A stretch of DNA of 35,630 nucleotides from Prevotella sp. (lineage in GTDB: Bacteria; Bacteroidota; Bacteroidia; Bacteroidales; Bacteroidaceae). The stretch lies in contig JAFPWS010000046.1 of NCBI GenBank assembly GCA_017412705.1, positions 1 to 35,630 of the forward strand, written 5' to 3'. Under the pieces are notes generated by a model, which did not search any database, was not told the DNA's origin, and worked only from the letters and a program-made list of their open reading frames with translations. Shown in pieces: positions 1 through 7,512 of the stretch. The translations under genes and the position numbers were made by a program. Numbering within the stretch: position 1 is the stretch's first letter; each line of letters starts with the position of its first letter.

Positions 1-137
1 CTATAGCGGGTGATGTTGTCGTATGTTGCCAAGAAACAGAAGTCATTGATGGCATAGATGTCCTTGGGATTCTTGACGATTTGCTTTAGGATGGTGTTCA
101 GACAACGGTAGCGCATTCGGTTGTACTCCAGACACAT
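1..137 (-). CDS. Truncated reading frame at left edge, unknown product
   Basis: On the minus strand an open frame starts with ATG at 137 and runs leftward off the window without a stop, giving about 45 residues beginning MCLEYNRMRYRCLN and continuing through KNPKDIYAINDFCFLATYDN. The residue mix looks like real coding sequence, but I do not recognise a family. Its ATG lies inside the anticodon loop of the tRNA fragment on the other strand, and an in-frame TGA occurs just upstream. There is no convincing ribosome binding site. The frame may therefore be the broken end of a gene joined to the tRNA fragment rather than a gene with its native start. No function is proposed. Confidence 0.35.
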   Translation of the reverse strand, partial: MCLEYNRMRYRCLNTILKQIVKNPKDIYAINDFCFLATYDNITRY

Positions 138-176
138 AATCTGGAGGTCGTAGGTTCAAGCCCTACCTGGTCCACT
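126..176 (+). tRNA. 3' half of a tRNA gene (Met/Ile2-like, CAT), degenerate or att-site remnant
   Basis: Positions 128-144 form an anticodon arm (CCAGA, loop CACATAA, TCTGG). A variable loop AGGTC, a perfect T-arm (GTAGG, TTCAAGC, CCTAC at 150-166) and a 3' acceptor strand CTGGTCC plus discriminator A (167-174) follow. No matching 5' acceptor strand (GGACCAG) or D-arm lies upstream; that stretch looks like the minus-strand coding frame instead. The near-universal T33 of the anticodon loop is A here. I read this as only the 3' half of a tRNA, as is left by integrases that target tRNA 3' ends. An intact functional tRNA is unlikely. Confidence 0.6.
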
Positions 177-189
177 TCTGAAAATCAGA

Positions 190-218
190 GAGTTACGACA
201 AGTTCGTAACTCCTTTTT
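190..218 (+). terminator. Intrinsic terminator after the tRNA fragment
   Basis: A 9-bp stem (GAGTTACGA at 190-198 with TCGTAACTC at 204-212), a 5-base loop and a run of five T at 214-218. It sits where the terminator of the original tRNA gene would be, so the sequence to the right probably represents the native chromosome flank. Confidence 0.75.
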
Positions 219-349
219 ATTTTCCGAGTGACCCTCAGGTGACCTTTTAAGAAGAAAAGTACAATATCTCATAGCTTTGGAATAAGATGTAATCCCGTGA
301 GCTTTCTTGAAATACTTGTGTTTGTGTTGGCCTTCCACAAATAAGACAC

Positions 350-445
350 TTTGTTACATCTTCCATGGTTTTTGTTTCACTCCACGTTATGGGGGGGTGC
401 CACAATAATTCGTCTTTGTTGCAAGCATCTACCATTTTGTTACGG
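350..445 (-). promoter_or_regulatory. Inverted array of GTGnAACAAA elements upstream of GH115
   Basis: Read on the minus strand, four copies are clear: 350-359 (ATGTAACAAA), 371-380 (GTGAAACAAA, perfect), 415-424 (TTGCAACAAA) and 436-445 (CCGTAACAAA). Spacings are 21, 44 (two turns of 22) and 21 bp; a weak fifth copy may lie near 394-403. The same element occurs in forward orientation before three other genes of this locus. Centre distances to the -7 box at 473 are about 32.5, 53.5, 97.5 and 118.5 bp. The first three nearly match the register at the 19.8-kb promoter. It is a likely operator array for the HTCS, an inference from the pattern and AraC-family behaviour. Confidence 0.65.
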
Positions 446-449
446 CCTA

Positions 450-480
450 TTGTAAGTATCAGACAAACTATCTATCTTTG
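450..480 (+). promoter_or_regulatory. Bacteroidetes-type promoter for GH115
   Basis: A TATCTTTG box at 473-480 matches the Bacteroidetes -7 consensus TAnnTTTG, and a TTG at 450-452 lies 20 bases upstream as a possible -33 element. Transcription would start within a few bases after 480. That places an upstream ATG at 478 at or before the transcript start and favours ATG 535 as the GH115 start. Confidence 0.7.
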
Positions 481-534
481 CCAGCGGAAATCGGACGAAC
501 CGATACCGAATTAGTAACAAAATATTATATAATT

Positions 535-3057
535 ATGAGAAAAGTAGTTCTGGTAATGATGTCTATCATGGTAGTTATAGCCAATGCGGCTGATACCTTC
601 GTGACACTTAAGAAAAATGAGGCCGGATTTGCAGTAGCCAAGAGCGGTCAAGTGCTAAGTATTGTCTATGATGCCCAAGACTACGAGGGTGTCCGCATGG
701 CGATAGAGAGTCTGCAGTCAGACTTCAAAGCTGTTACGGGCAGTGCCCCTCAGGCAGGTCAGGCAATACAAGAGCAATGCATCATTATCGGCAGTCTTCA
801 TTCCTGCCTTATCCAGCAGATGCTGAAGACGGGCAAACTGCAGAAGAAAGAAATAGAAGGTAAGCGGGAGAAGTATCTCCTGCAGATTGTTGATAAGCCC
901 CTGAGTGGCGTTAGCCAAGCTTTAGTGATTGCCGGTAGCGACAAGCGTGGTACCATCTACGGCATTTACGAGCTGAGCCGCCAGATGGGTGTGTCACCGT
1001 GGTATTGGTGGGCCGATGTCCCCGCACGGCATCAGGATAACATTTATATTAAGAAAGGTGTATATACCGACGGTGAGCCCAAGGTGGCTTACCGCGGTAT
1101 CTTCATCAACGACGAATGGCCCTCGTTCGGCAACTGGGCAGTGGAACACTTCGGTGGCATTAATAGCAAATGCTACCAGCATGTCTTCGAACTCTTGCTG
1201 CGCCTGAAAGCCAATTACATGTGGCCAGCCATGTGGGGCAGCGCGTTTTATGATGATGACAAGGAAAATGGAATACTAGCCGACAAGATGGGTATTGTGA
1301 TGGGGACCAGCCATCACGAACCAATGGCGTTGGCACAACAGGACTGGAAGCGCCGCAAGGGACATGGTAAGTGGAGTTTCACCACCAACCACGACGAGAT
1401 GATGGATTTCTGGCGTGGCGGTGTGGAGCGTGCCAAGAACTGGGAAACGATGTACACCGTAGGTATGCGTGGCGATGGTGACGAGGCTATGGAAGACAAG
1501 GCCACAGTGCAGTTGATGGAGCAGATTGTGAAGGAACAGCGCCTGCTGCTGGAGAAAGTGACGGGTAAGAAGGCCGCTGATGTCCCCCAAGTATGGGCCT
1601 TATATAAAGAGGTACAGGACTTCTACGACCAGGGAATGCAAGTTCCCGATGATATTATCCTGTTGCTTTGCGACGATAACTGGGGCAATATCCGCCGCTT
1701 GCCAGAACTTGGCACAGCCAAAGAGCGCAAGGGTGGTTTCGGTATGTATTACCATGTGGACTATGTTGGTGGTCCGCGCAATTCAAAGTGGATTAACGTC
1801 AGTCCGATTCCCCGTCTGTGGGAACAGATGAACCTGACCTATCAGTACGGTGTTGACCAGATGTGGATTTTGAATGTGGGCGACCTAAAGCCGATGGAAT
1901 ACCCCATCACCTTCTTCCTGGATATGGCATGGAATCCTGACCAGTTTAATCCGCAGAACCTATCGCTGCACAGCGTGGACTTCTGTCGTAGTATCTTCGG
2001 CAATGAATATGCAGATGAAGCAGCCCGCCTGTTGCGTACATACGCCAAGTTCAACCGTCGTGTGACGCCCGAGTTGCTCAACATGCGCACCTACTCCGTA
2101 GCCAACTACGACGAGTGGAGCCGTGTGACCGGCGAATACGACCAACTGGCACTGGATGCCGAGGCATTGGGCAAGAAGCTTCCGCAGAACCTACAGGATG
2201 CCTGGTTCCAACTGTTGGGGTATCCCATCATAGCAATGGCAAATCTCTACGATATGTATTATGCCCAAGCCATGAACCAGCGTCTCGCCAAGAAGAACGA
2301 CCCGATGGCTAACGGATGGGCCAAACGTGTGGAGGACTGTTTCAAAAAAGATGCTGCCCTTGCCGACCAGTATCATAAGATGAATGGTGGCAAGTGGAAC
2401 CACATGATGGACGAGCAGTACATTGGCTATAAGTCGTGGCAAGCACCTGAGAAGAAGGTCATGCCTGAGGTAAAGCGCGTAGAGGGCAATGCCACGGCAG
2501 CCATCACCCTGCCAAAGCCCGCCTATATCTCCTACAATCAGCCCAAGGGGATGCCAACCTTCGTAGCAAAGGATGGTTATGTTAGCATCGAGGCCGAGCA
2601 CTTCACCCGTAAGACCGACGGCAAGGAAGCCAAGTGGACCATCATTCCAGAACTGGGACGTACCCTCTCTGGCATTACGCCACAGCCCGTTACTGCCAAC
2701 GTGGATGGTATGGCGCTGGAATACGACATGGAGATTCCTGCTGAAGCTACAGCACGTGTTATCCTGCGCTTTTCTGCCACACTTAATTTCAACAAGACAG
2801 GCCTGCGCTATGCTGTGAGTTTCGACGGTGGCGAGGAACAAATTATCAATATCAATGGCGACTACAACGGTGAGACAGGCAATACATGGCACCGCGAGCA
2901 CGTCATCGACTCACAGACCATCCACCAGTTGAAGGGTGGCAAGCACACCCTGCACATCCGTCCGTTGGACAATGCGCTGGTGCTTCAGAAGATACTCATC
3001 AACCTGGGTGGCATGCACAAGAGTTATCTTGGACCGCAGGAAACCGTGAAGAAGTGA
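535..3057 (+). CDS. GH115 xylan alpha-1,2-glucuronidase, secreted
   Basis: Predicted GH115 enzyme that removes (4-O-methyl-)D-glucuronic acid from the xylan backbone, acting outside the cytoplasm. I chose ATG 535 (840 residues), not the in-frame ATG 478, because from 535 the protein begins with a clean signal peptide (MRKVVLVMMSIMVVIANA) and 478 lies inside the promoter's -7 box. Family blocks visible are NYMWPAMWGSAF (around residues 227-237, facing the active site in known GH115 structures), GTSHHEPM (about 257-264), DDNWGNIRR (380-388) and a C-terminal beta-sandwich from about 685 (YVSIEAEHF onward). Length is normal for the family. It is the first gene after the inverted operator array and is followed closely by a GH43 gene, so the two probably form one transcript. 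Product specificity within GH115 is inferred from the family. Confidence 0.92.
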   Translation: MRKVVLVMMSIMVVIANAADTFVTLKKNEAGFAVAKSGQVLSIVYDAQDYEGVRMAIESLQSDFKAVTGSAPQAGQAIQEQCIIIGSLHSCLIQQMLKTGKLQKKEIEGKREKYLLQIVDKPLSGVSQALVIAGSDKRGTIYGIYELSRQMGVSPWYWWADVPARHQDNIYIKKGVYTDGEPKVAYRGIFINDEWPSFGNWAVEHFGGINSKCYQHVFELLLRLKANYMWPAMWGSAFYDDDKENGILADKMGIVMGTSHHEPMALAQQDWKRRKGHGKWSFTTNHDEMMDFWRGGVERAKNWETMYTVGMRGDGDEAMEDKATVQLMEQIVKEQRLLLEKVTGKKAADVPQVWALYKEVQDFYDQGMQVPDDIILLLCDDNWGNIRRLPELGTAKERKGGFGMYYHVDYVGGPRNSKWINVSPIPRLWEQMNLTYQYGVDQMWILNVGDLKPMEYPITFFLDMAWNPDQFNPQNLSLHSVDFCRSIFGNEYADEAARLLRTYAKFNRRVTPELLNMRTYSVANYDEWSRVTGEYDQLALDAEALGKKLPQNLQDAWFQLLGYPIIAMANLYDMYYAQAMNQRLAKKNDPMANGWAKRVEDCFKKDAALADQYHKMNGGKWNHMMDEQYIGYKSWQAPEKKVMPEVKRVEGNATAAITLPKPAYISYNQPKGMPTFVAKDGYVSIEAEHFTRKTDGKEAKWTIIPELGRTLSGITPQPVTANVDGMALEYDMEIPAEATARVILRFSATLNFNKTGLRYAVSFDGGEEQIININGDYNGETGNTWHREHVIDSQTIHQLKGGKHTLHIRPLDNALVLQKILINLGGMHKSYLGPQETVKK

Positions 3058-3090
3058 AAAGTGAAGAAGTGAAAAGTGAAGAAGTGAAGA
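3046..3090 (+). repeat. Three tandem 15-bp purine repeats at the GH115/GH43 junction
   Basis: GTGAAGAAGTGAAAA occurs at 3046-3060 and 3061-3075, with a third copy (last bases GA) at 3076-3090. The first copy contains the GH115 stop codon, so the array forms the last codons of GH115 and nearly the whole 42-base spacer to the next gene. Every copy carries several TGA triplets. Confidence 0.9.
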
Positions 3091-3099
3091 AGTGAAGTT

Positions 3100-4962
3100 A
3101 TGAAAATGAGAATAATAGGTCTGTTTTGGGCATTTGTATCATTACAGATGATGGGACAGAACCCTTATCTCCCCCTTTGGGAGCACCTGCCCGATGGTGA
3201 GCCTCGCGTTTTTGCGGATCCCGATAACCCCGGCAGCTATCGAGCCTATATCATCGGTTCCCACGATACCCACAACAGCAAATATTGTGGTATCGACGTA
3301 CACATGTGGTCGGCTCCAGTGGAGAATCTCTCCCAATGGCGCGACGAGGGAGCTGTTTTTACTTGGCAGGTGGATGGGCTATGGGACACGATGTATGCCC
3401 CCGACCTTGTAGAGGTAAAAGACAAGAAGACAGGCAAGAATACCTATTGGCTCTATCCCCACTCCCGTGGTGACGGACGCGTGGAGATGGTATGCCGTGG
3501 CGACCGTCCTACTGGGCCATTTACTCCTGTGAACCTACAGCCAGACGGACGTCGTTGTGTCGAAGGCTCGTATATCAATTTTGACCCTGCAGCCTTCATC
3601 GAAACCGTCAGTAATCCCAAAGATCCAAATTTCGAACGTGGCTATCGGGCCTATGCCTACTGGGGCTTCAAAGGTTCGTCTGCCTGTGAGTTGGATCCAG
3701 ACAAGATGTATGCCGTTCGTGAGGGAAAGGAGGTTATCAGTCCTTTCCTGACAGAAGAGTTCAAGTTCTTCGAGGCCTCCAGTTTGCGACAGGTGGGCAA
3801 CAAGTATGTGATGGTTTACTCTGGCTATAGCGGTAGCGAATATGGCTTTAAGGACAGCAACTCCACGCTGCGCTATGCCTATGCCGACAGCCCCATGGGA
3901 CCTTGGAAACAGGGTGGTGTGTTGGTCGACTCACGTGGCATTGTGACGAGTGACGATGGCTCTCATCTCATTACAACAAATACTGGTCATAACACTCATG
4001 GCTCATTGTTGGAAATCAATGGCCAGTGGTATGTGTTCTATCACCGTTCGCCACGTCATTTCGGTTACGCCCGTCAAGGCATGGTGGCTCCTGTCTGTGT
4101 GAAATGGGATGAGAAGCCCGTGGCCGAAGGCGGTAAAGTAACTATCATAGGCGAGACCACCTATAAGGCAGCCGATGGCAACGAGTATCTTGGTGCTGAA
4201 GTTACCAGTGAAGGGTTCCAGATATTCGGTCTGCCTCCTTATCAATACTACTCTGCTGGTATCGCATGCTATATGAGCGACCAGAACTGGTTGCAGGATA
4301 ATTATGACGTATGGAACAATGGAATGGTGCTGAAGGGCATTCCCAATGGTGGTGTAATAGGCTTTAAGTACTTCGGCTTCGGTGGACTTCGGAAAGATGC
4401 CAAGGGTGTACGTGCATTCCAAGGTATCAAGAAAGGCGACGATGCCATGCTGAATCTTTTCCTTATGCCTCGCACTTCGAATTCCTTCCGCATTCATGTC
4501 AAATTAGATCAGCACGAGATCGCTGTGCTCGAAATTCCTGCCCAGTCAGAACGTGCAGTAACAGCCTATCAAGTTGCGTTACCTGCTGTTGAAGGCTTGA
4601 AAGGTAAACACGCCATCTATCTTGTTGCTGAAGGAGAAGACGGACGAGCTTTGTTCAACCTTTACGGAATAGGATTCTCGAAGAAAGGTTTATCTTGTAT
4701 CCGGCCTATCGTGCCTACAGTCAGCATTACTATTGATGGCAAATCGGTTGTGCTGCCTAAAATGCCCATCTTCGCAACCAACGAGAATGGTATCACTAAG
4801 ACCAACAGCTACCAGATACGCTGTACGCTACTTCCGAATAGCACTATCAAAGCTACTGCCAGCATTCCGGATGTGAATGTAGAAGTCAGTCCTATTGTCG
4901 GCGGCAAGGCCTCTGTACGCTGCACTTATCAAGGCCAGGAAAAGATATATCATATCAACTAG
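3100..4962 (+). CDS. GH43-family glycosidase, secreted (xylosidase/arabinofuranosidase type)
   Basis: Predicted inverting GH43 enzyme removing xylose or arabinose residues from xylan or its oligosaccharides. A short signal peptide ends near MMGQ (residue 20), so it is exported. The five-bladed propeller catalytic domain covers roughly residues 22-330. Candidate catalytic residues are the base D40 (VFADPD), the modulating D102 (YAPDL) and the acid E225 (FFEASS). About 290 further residues form C-terminal beta-rich regions, longer than a bare GH43 domain, possibly carbohydrate-binding. It lies 42 bases after GH115, with 15-bp repeats between them, and no promoter is seen, so it is probably co-transcribed. 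Subfamily and exact substrate cannot be fixed by eye. Confidence 0.85.
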   Translation: MKMRIIGLFWAFVSLQMMGQNPYLPLWEHLPDGEPRVFADPDNPGSYRAYIIGSHDTHNSKYCGIDVHMWSAPVENLSQWRDEGAVFTWQVDGLWDTMYAPDLVEVKDKKTGKNTYWLYPHSRGDGRVEMVCRGDRPTGPFTPVNLQPDGRRCVEGSYINFDPAAFIETVSNPKDPNFERGYRAYAYWGFKGSSACELDPDKMYAVREGKEVISPFLTEEFKFFEASSLRQVGNKYVMVYSGYSGSEYGFKDSNSTLRYAYADSPMGPWKQGGVLVDSRGIVTSDDGSHLITTNTGHNTHGSLLEINGQWYVFYHRSPRHFGYARQGMVAPVCVKWDEKPVAEGGKVTIIGETTYKAADGNEYLGAEVTSEGFQIFGLPPYQYYSAGIACYMSDQNWLQDNYDVWNNGMVLKGIPNGGVIGFKYFGFGGLRKDAKGVRAFQGIKKGDDAMLNLFLMPRTSNSFRIHVKLDQHEIAVLEIPAQSERAVTAYQVALPAVEGLKGKHAIYLVAEGEDGRALFNLYGIGFSKKGLSCIRPIVPTVSITIDGKSVVLPKMPIFATNENGITKTNSYQIRCTLLPNSTIKATASIPDVNVEVSPIVGGKASVRCTYQGQEKIYHIN

Positions 4963-4971
4963 TATGTATAA

Positions 4972-5024
4972 GTGAAACAAAAACGAGGTTGCATGTAACG
5001 TATTGGTAGAATCAACGAAACAAA
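4972..5024 (+). promoter_or_regulatory. Array of three GTGnAACAAA elements, 21/22-bp spacing
   Basis: Copies at 4972-4981 (GTGAAACAAA), 4993-5002 (ATGTAACGTA, weaker) and 5015-5024 (ACGAAACAAA). The invariant C positions are 4978, 4999 and 5021, giving spacings of 21 and 22 bp. The last C is 53 bp before the -7 box at 5074. The SusC promoter has exactly the same spacings and offset. It is a likely HTCS operator. Confidence 0.7.
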
Positions 5025-5073
5025 AGCGATGGTGCGAGATAATATATCAAATGCCTGTTTCAGGAATAGTGCG

Positions 5074-5081
5074 TAACTTTG
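5074..5081 (+). promoter_or_regulatory. -7 box for the 164-residue protein gene
   Basis: TAACTTTG matches TAnnTTTG and is followed by GCAC, as at the SusC promoter. No clear -33 TTG is present, which fits dependence on an activator. AAAATCGA at 5089-5096 recurs at the same offset downstream of the 19,843 promoter. Confidence 0.7.
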
Positions 5082-5140
5082 CACCATCAAAATCGAGATA
5101 GAAAATGTATTAATAACAAATCATTTAAAACTAAAGAATT

Positions 5141-5635
5141 ATGAAGAAATTGATGTTTGTATGCCTGATGGCAATGTTTGCAGTGACAATGAATGCCCAG
5201 ACTCCTTGGAAGATCATCGACATGGAGAATGTAACAAAGCACGGTGGCAACTGTGACTACGATGACGAGACGCTGACCGCAACCTTTAAGGAGAAGTGGG
5301 ACCGCTGGTTCGACCTGCCCGAGGTGAGTGGTGACATCACTGGTCACACCCAGCTGAACATGACTGTGTTGAAGAGTACCTGTATGCTGAAGGTGGTGCT
5401 GCGCTACAAGGATGCCGATGGCAAGCAACAGCAGGTGGACGCTGCCCAGCTTTATTATAATATGGGTAAGACCATTGACAGTCCGAAGAAGATGAAGATC
5501 GACCTGACCAACAAAGGCAAGATTGGTGAGGACGCGTTGAAGAACATCACCAGCATCCGCATCTCGATGGCTAAAGCCGTTGATGGCAACGAAGAGCCTT
5601 GGATGGTACAGTTTGGCGAGGTAACCATTCAATAA
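5141..5635 (+). CDS. Small secreted beta-sandwich protein, possible carbohydrate-binding module
   Basis: A 164-residue protein with a signal peptide ending at about residue 20 (MKKLMFVCLMAMFAVTMNAQ). The remainder is a single alternating beta-strand domain, including WKIIDMENV, LTATFKEKWDRWFDL, LKVVLRYKDADG, KMKIDLTNKGKIG and ITSIRISMAK. The order of features (tryptophan-containing strand, hydrophobic strand, arginine/tyrosine strand, KTIDLT-like strand, then a strand ending in an ISM/IRF motif) resembles the C-terminal modules of the fimbrillin-like proteins at 19.9 and 22.2 kb. I infer a stand-alone glycan-binding module. It has its own promoter with the locus-wide operator array and its own terminator, so it may be expressed strongly on xylan. 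No catalytic motif is seen and I assign no known family. Confidence 0.8.
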   Translation: MKKLMFVCLMAMFAVTMNAQTPWKIIDMENVTKHGGNCDYDDETLTATFKEKWDRWFDLPEVSGDITGHTQLNMTVLKSTCMLKVVLRYKDADGKQQQVDAAQLYYNMGKTIDSPKKMKIDLTNKGKIGEDALKNITSIRISMAKAVDGNEEPWMVQFGEVTIQ

Positions 5636-5640
5636 TCAAT

Positions 5641-5665
5641 GGAGCACCTCCTTTGGTGCTCCTTT
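5641..5665 (+). terminator. Intrinsic terminator after the 164-residue protein gene
   Basis: GGAGCACC (5641-5648) pairs with GGTGCTCC (5655-5662) around a 6-base loop and is followed by a short T run. It begins five bases after the stop codon. Confidence 0.75.
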
Positions 5666-5746
5666 AGTCCTCCTTAGGTGTTCCTTTTGAGTCTCGGTAG
5701 AGTTTCGGTTATGTTTCGGTATATCTTCGGTAGGGCTTCGGTAATC
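5658..5746 (+). repeat. 11-bp tandem repeat, five clear and three degenerate units
   Basis: Five units with the core TCGGTA occur at 5692-5702, 5703-5713, 5714-5724, 5725-5735 and 5736-5746; the CGG triplets start at 5695, 5706, 5717, 5728 and 5739, exactly 11 bp apart. The preceding 34 bases fall into the same phase as three degenerate units with a TCCTT core. The array fills most of the space between the upstream terminator and the beta-helix gene. Confidence 0.85.
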
Positions 5747-5787
5747 CAACGGAATAAACACAAAGAACAAAATAATACATCACAAAA

Positions 5788-7497
5788 ATGAAAAACAAAA
5801 TTACCCTTTTATTAATGGCTCTGTTTCTGGGAGCAGGATGTGTGTGGGCAGATGATGTAACCATCAGTTCTGAAGCAGAATGGAAATCTTTCGTAACAAC
5901 TGTAAAATCATCGCCTTCGACAAATGCGAAACTGACCGCAAACATTACTCTCACAGCAAATGCAAGCAATTTTGCAAATGACTACATGCCAGGAACATCG
6001 TCTTCTCCATATTCAGGAACATTTGATGGTCAAGGATTTACTGTAACATATAATAAAAATGGACTTTCTGAAGAGGTACAAGGCCTTTTCCGTTATATAT
6101 CCGGAGCTACCATTAAAAATTTGAGGACTGAAGGGTCATTGGAATCTTCTGGCACAGTGATGGGAGGCATTGTAGGGCAAGCCTTAGGCACTTGCACCAT
6201 TACGAATTGTGCAAGCTCGGTAACACTGACCAGAACAGGTTCTCCCACTGATGATGCAACTTATGGTGGAATAGTAGGTCGCACTGGAGATAATTCTACA
6301 GGAAATATTTCTATACAGAATTGTATTTACACAGGTGTTATATCCGGCAACAAGAGCATTTCTGGAATAGTGGGATATGTACGAAACAACTGTACGGTAA
6401 ATATAAGTAACACTTTGTTTGCCGGAACGTTAACCTCTACGGGGTCAAACAAATGTAATTTCTATCGTAGTGGAGGTACGTGCAACTTAGTTTCCAATTG
6501 TTATTACATCTCCAATTATGATTCGCAAGGTACAGCAGCTACTTCTGCTAACTTGTTAAATGGCGAACTTGCTTATACTTTAGCAAGTGCAGATGATACT
6601 AATAATACATTATTCTGGGGACAGGGTAATCTGAATAAGTCAAACATTGATGCATATCCAAATCTGACCAGCGAAGCAACAAAAAAAGTGGTTAAAGTTG
6701 ATATTAATGGTATGAGTACAAAACCATGTGTAAATCCTGGTGGAGCAATTCCTAACCCTTGCCGCTTTGGTAAATTGGGATTCAAGCTTAATAGTGGTGA
6801 TGCCTATTCTCTTGAAACCATGCCGACAGAAGGTGGCACATTCACCTATGGTACAAGCAAACTGGAAACAACGACGGGAATGTACTGTATCACGCTCTCT
6901 GCAGCTGCAACCACATTGATACTACCTTTTGACTGTGAGTCATTGCCAGACGGCATTACTGCTTATGATGTCACATATTCATCTGGTGATGCGGTCACAG
7001 CAACCCAAGTTACAAAGATTACGGCTGATAAACCTGTACTAATCAATGGCACCGCAGGTACAACCTATAAGTTTACGGGAACCTTTGGCGGAACCTTCTC
7101 TGGGACATTGTCAGATGGGGTAAAAGCTCATACTAATGGTGCACTGACAGGTGTTTATGTGGATGCTAACGCCAACAGTGGTTACAACCCCATTGCCTAT
7201 GTTCCTGCTAACAGCTATGTGCTACAGAATGGTACTGAAGGCCTTGGCTTCTATCAGGTTCAGAACGAGAATACCGTTCGCATCACTTCTTTCCGTGCTT
7301 ATCTAACGGTGCAAAGTGGTAGTTCTGCAGCACGTCGCTTGACTATTACATTCGACGACAATAATACAACGGGTATCAAGAATATCAGTGAGCAGACGAA
7401 CAACGATGATGCCATCTATACCTTAAACGGAACCCGTGTGGATCATCCAGTCAAGGGACTGTATATTAAGAATGGCAAAAAGTATATCGTAAAGTAA
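5788..7497 (+). CDS. Secreted GLUG-type beta-helix protein with type IX sorting tail
   Basis: A 569-residue exported protein with a signal peptide ending near residue 21 (GAGCVWA). Residues about 60-240 form a right-handed beta-helix of GLUG-like repeats: YSGTFDGQGFTVTY, VQGLFRYISGATIKNLRTEG, MGGIVGQALG, YGGIVGRTGD, ISGIVGYVRN. Residues about 360-530 are a beta-rich module ending with FRAYL, which also occurs in the GH98 protein at 24.9 kb. The last 30 residues (IYTLNGTRVDHPVKG then LYIKNGKKYIVK) look like a type A sorting domain of the type IX system, implying surface attachment or release. Function is unknown; adhesion or polysaccharide binding are possibilities. Base composition is AT-richer than its neighbours. 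No clear -7 box was found upstream; 11-bp repeats lie there instead. Confidence 0.85.
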   Translation: MKNKITLLLMALFLGAGCVWADDVTISSEAEWKSFVTTVKSSPSTNAKLTANITLTANASNFANDYMPGTSSSPYSGTFDGQGFTVTYNKNGLSEEVQGLFRYISGATIKNLRTEGSLESSGTVMGGIVGQALGTCTITNCASSVTLTRTGSPTDDATYGGIVGRTGDNSTGNISIQNCIYTGVISGNKSISGIVGYVRNNCTVNISNTLFAGTLTSTGSNKCNFYRSGGTCNLVSNCYYISNYDSQGTAATSANLLNGELAYTLASADDTNNTLFWGQGNLNKSNIDAYPNLTSEATKKVVKVDINGMSTKPCVNPGGAIPNPCRFGKLGFKLNSGDAYSLETMPTEGGTFTYGTSKLETTTGMYCITLSAAATTLILPFDCESLPDGITAYDVTYSSGDAVTATQVTKITADKPVLINGTAGTTYKFTGTFGGTFSGTLSDGVKAHTNGALTGVYVDANANSGYNPIAYVPANSYVLQNGTEGLGFYQVQNENTVRITSFRAYLTVQSGSSAARRLTITFDDNNTTGIKNISEQTNNDDAIYTLNGTRVDHPVKGLYIKNGKKYIVK

Positions 7498-7512
7498 AAG
7501 GAGGATAGCATT

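Noticed and set aside
100-176. An intact tRNA gene
   Set aside because: No 5' acceptor strand or D-arm pairs with the clear 3' half; the upstream bases look like minus-strand coding sequence.
350-445. CRISPR array
   Set aside because: The 21-bp-spaced elements are only about 10 bp, are degenerate and lie just upstream of promoters; there are no spacers or cas genes. The 11-bp array at 5658-5746 is likewise too short and has no spacers.
478-534. N-terminal extension of GH115 from ATG 478
   Set aside because: The ATG-proximal bases lie in the -7 box (473-480), and the extension would hide a good signal peptide starting at 535.
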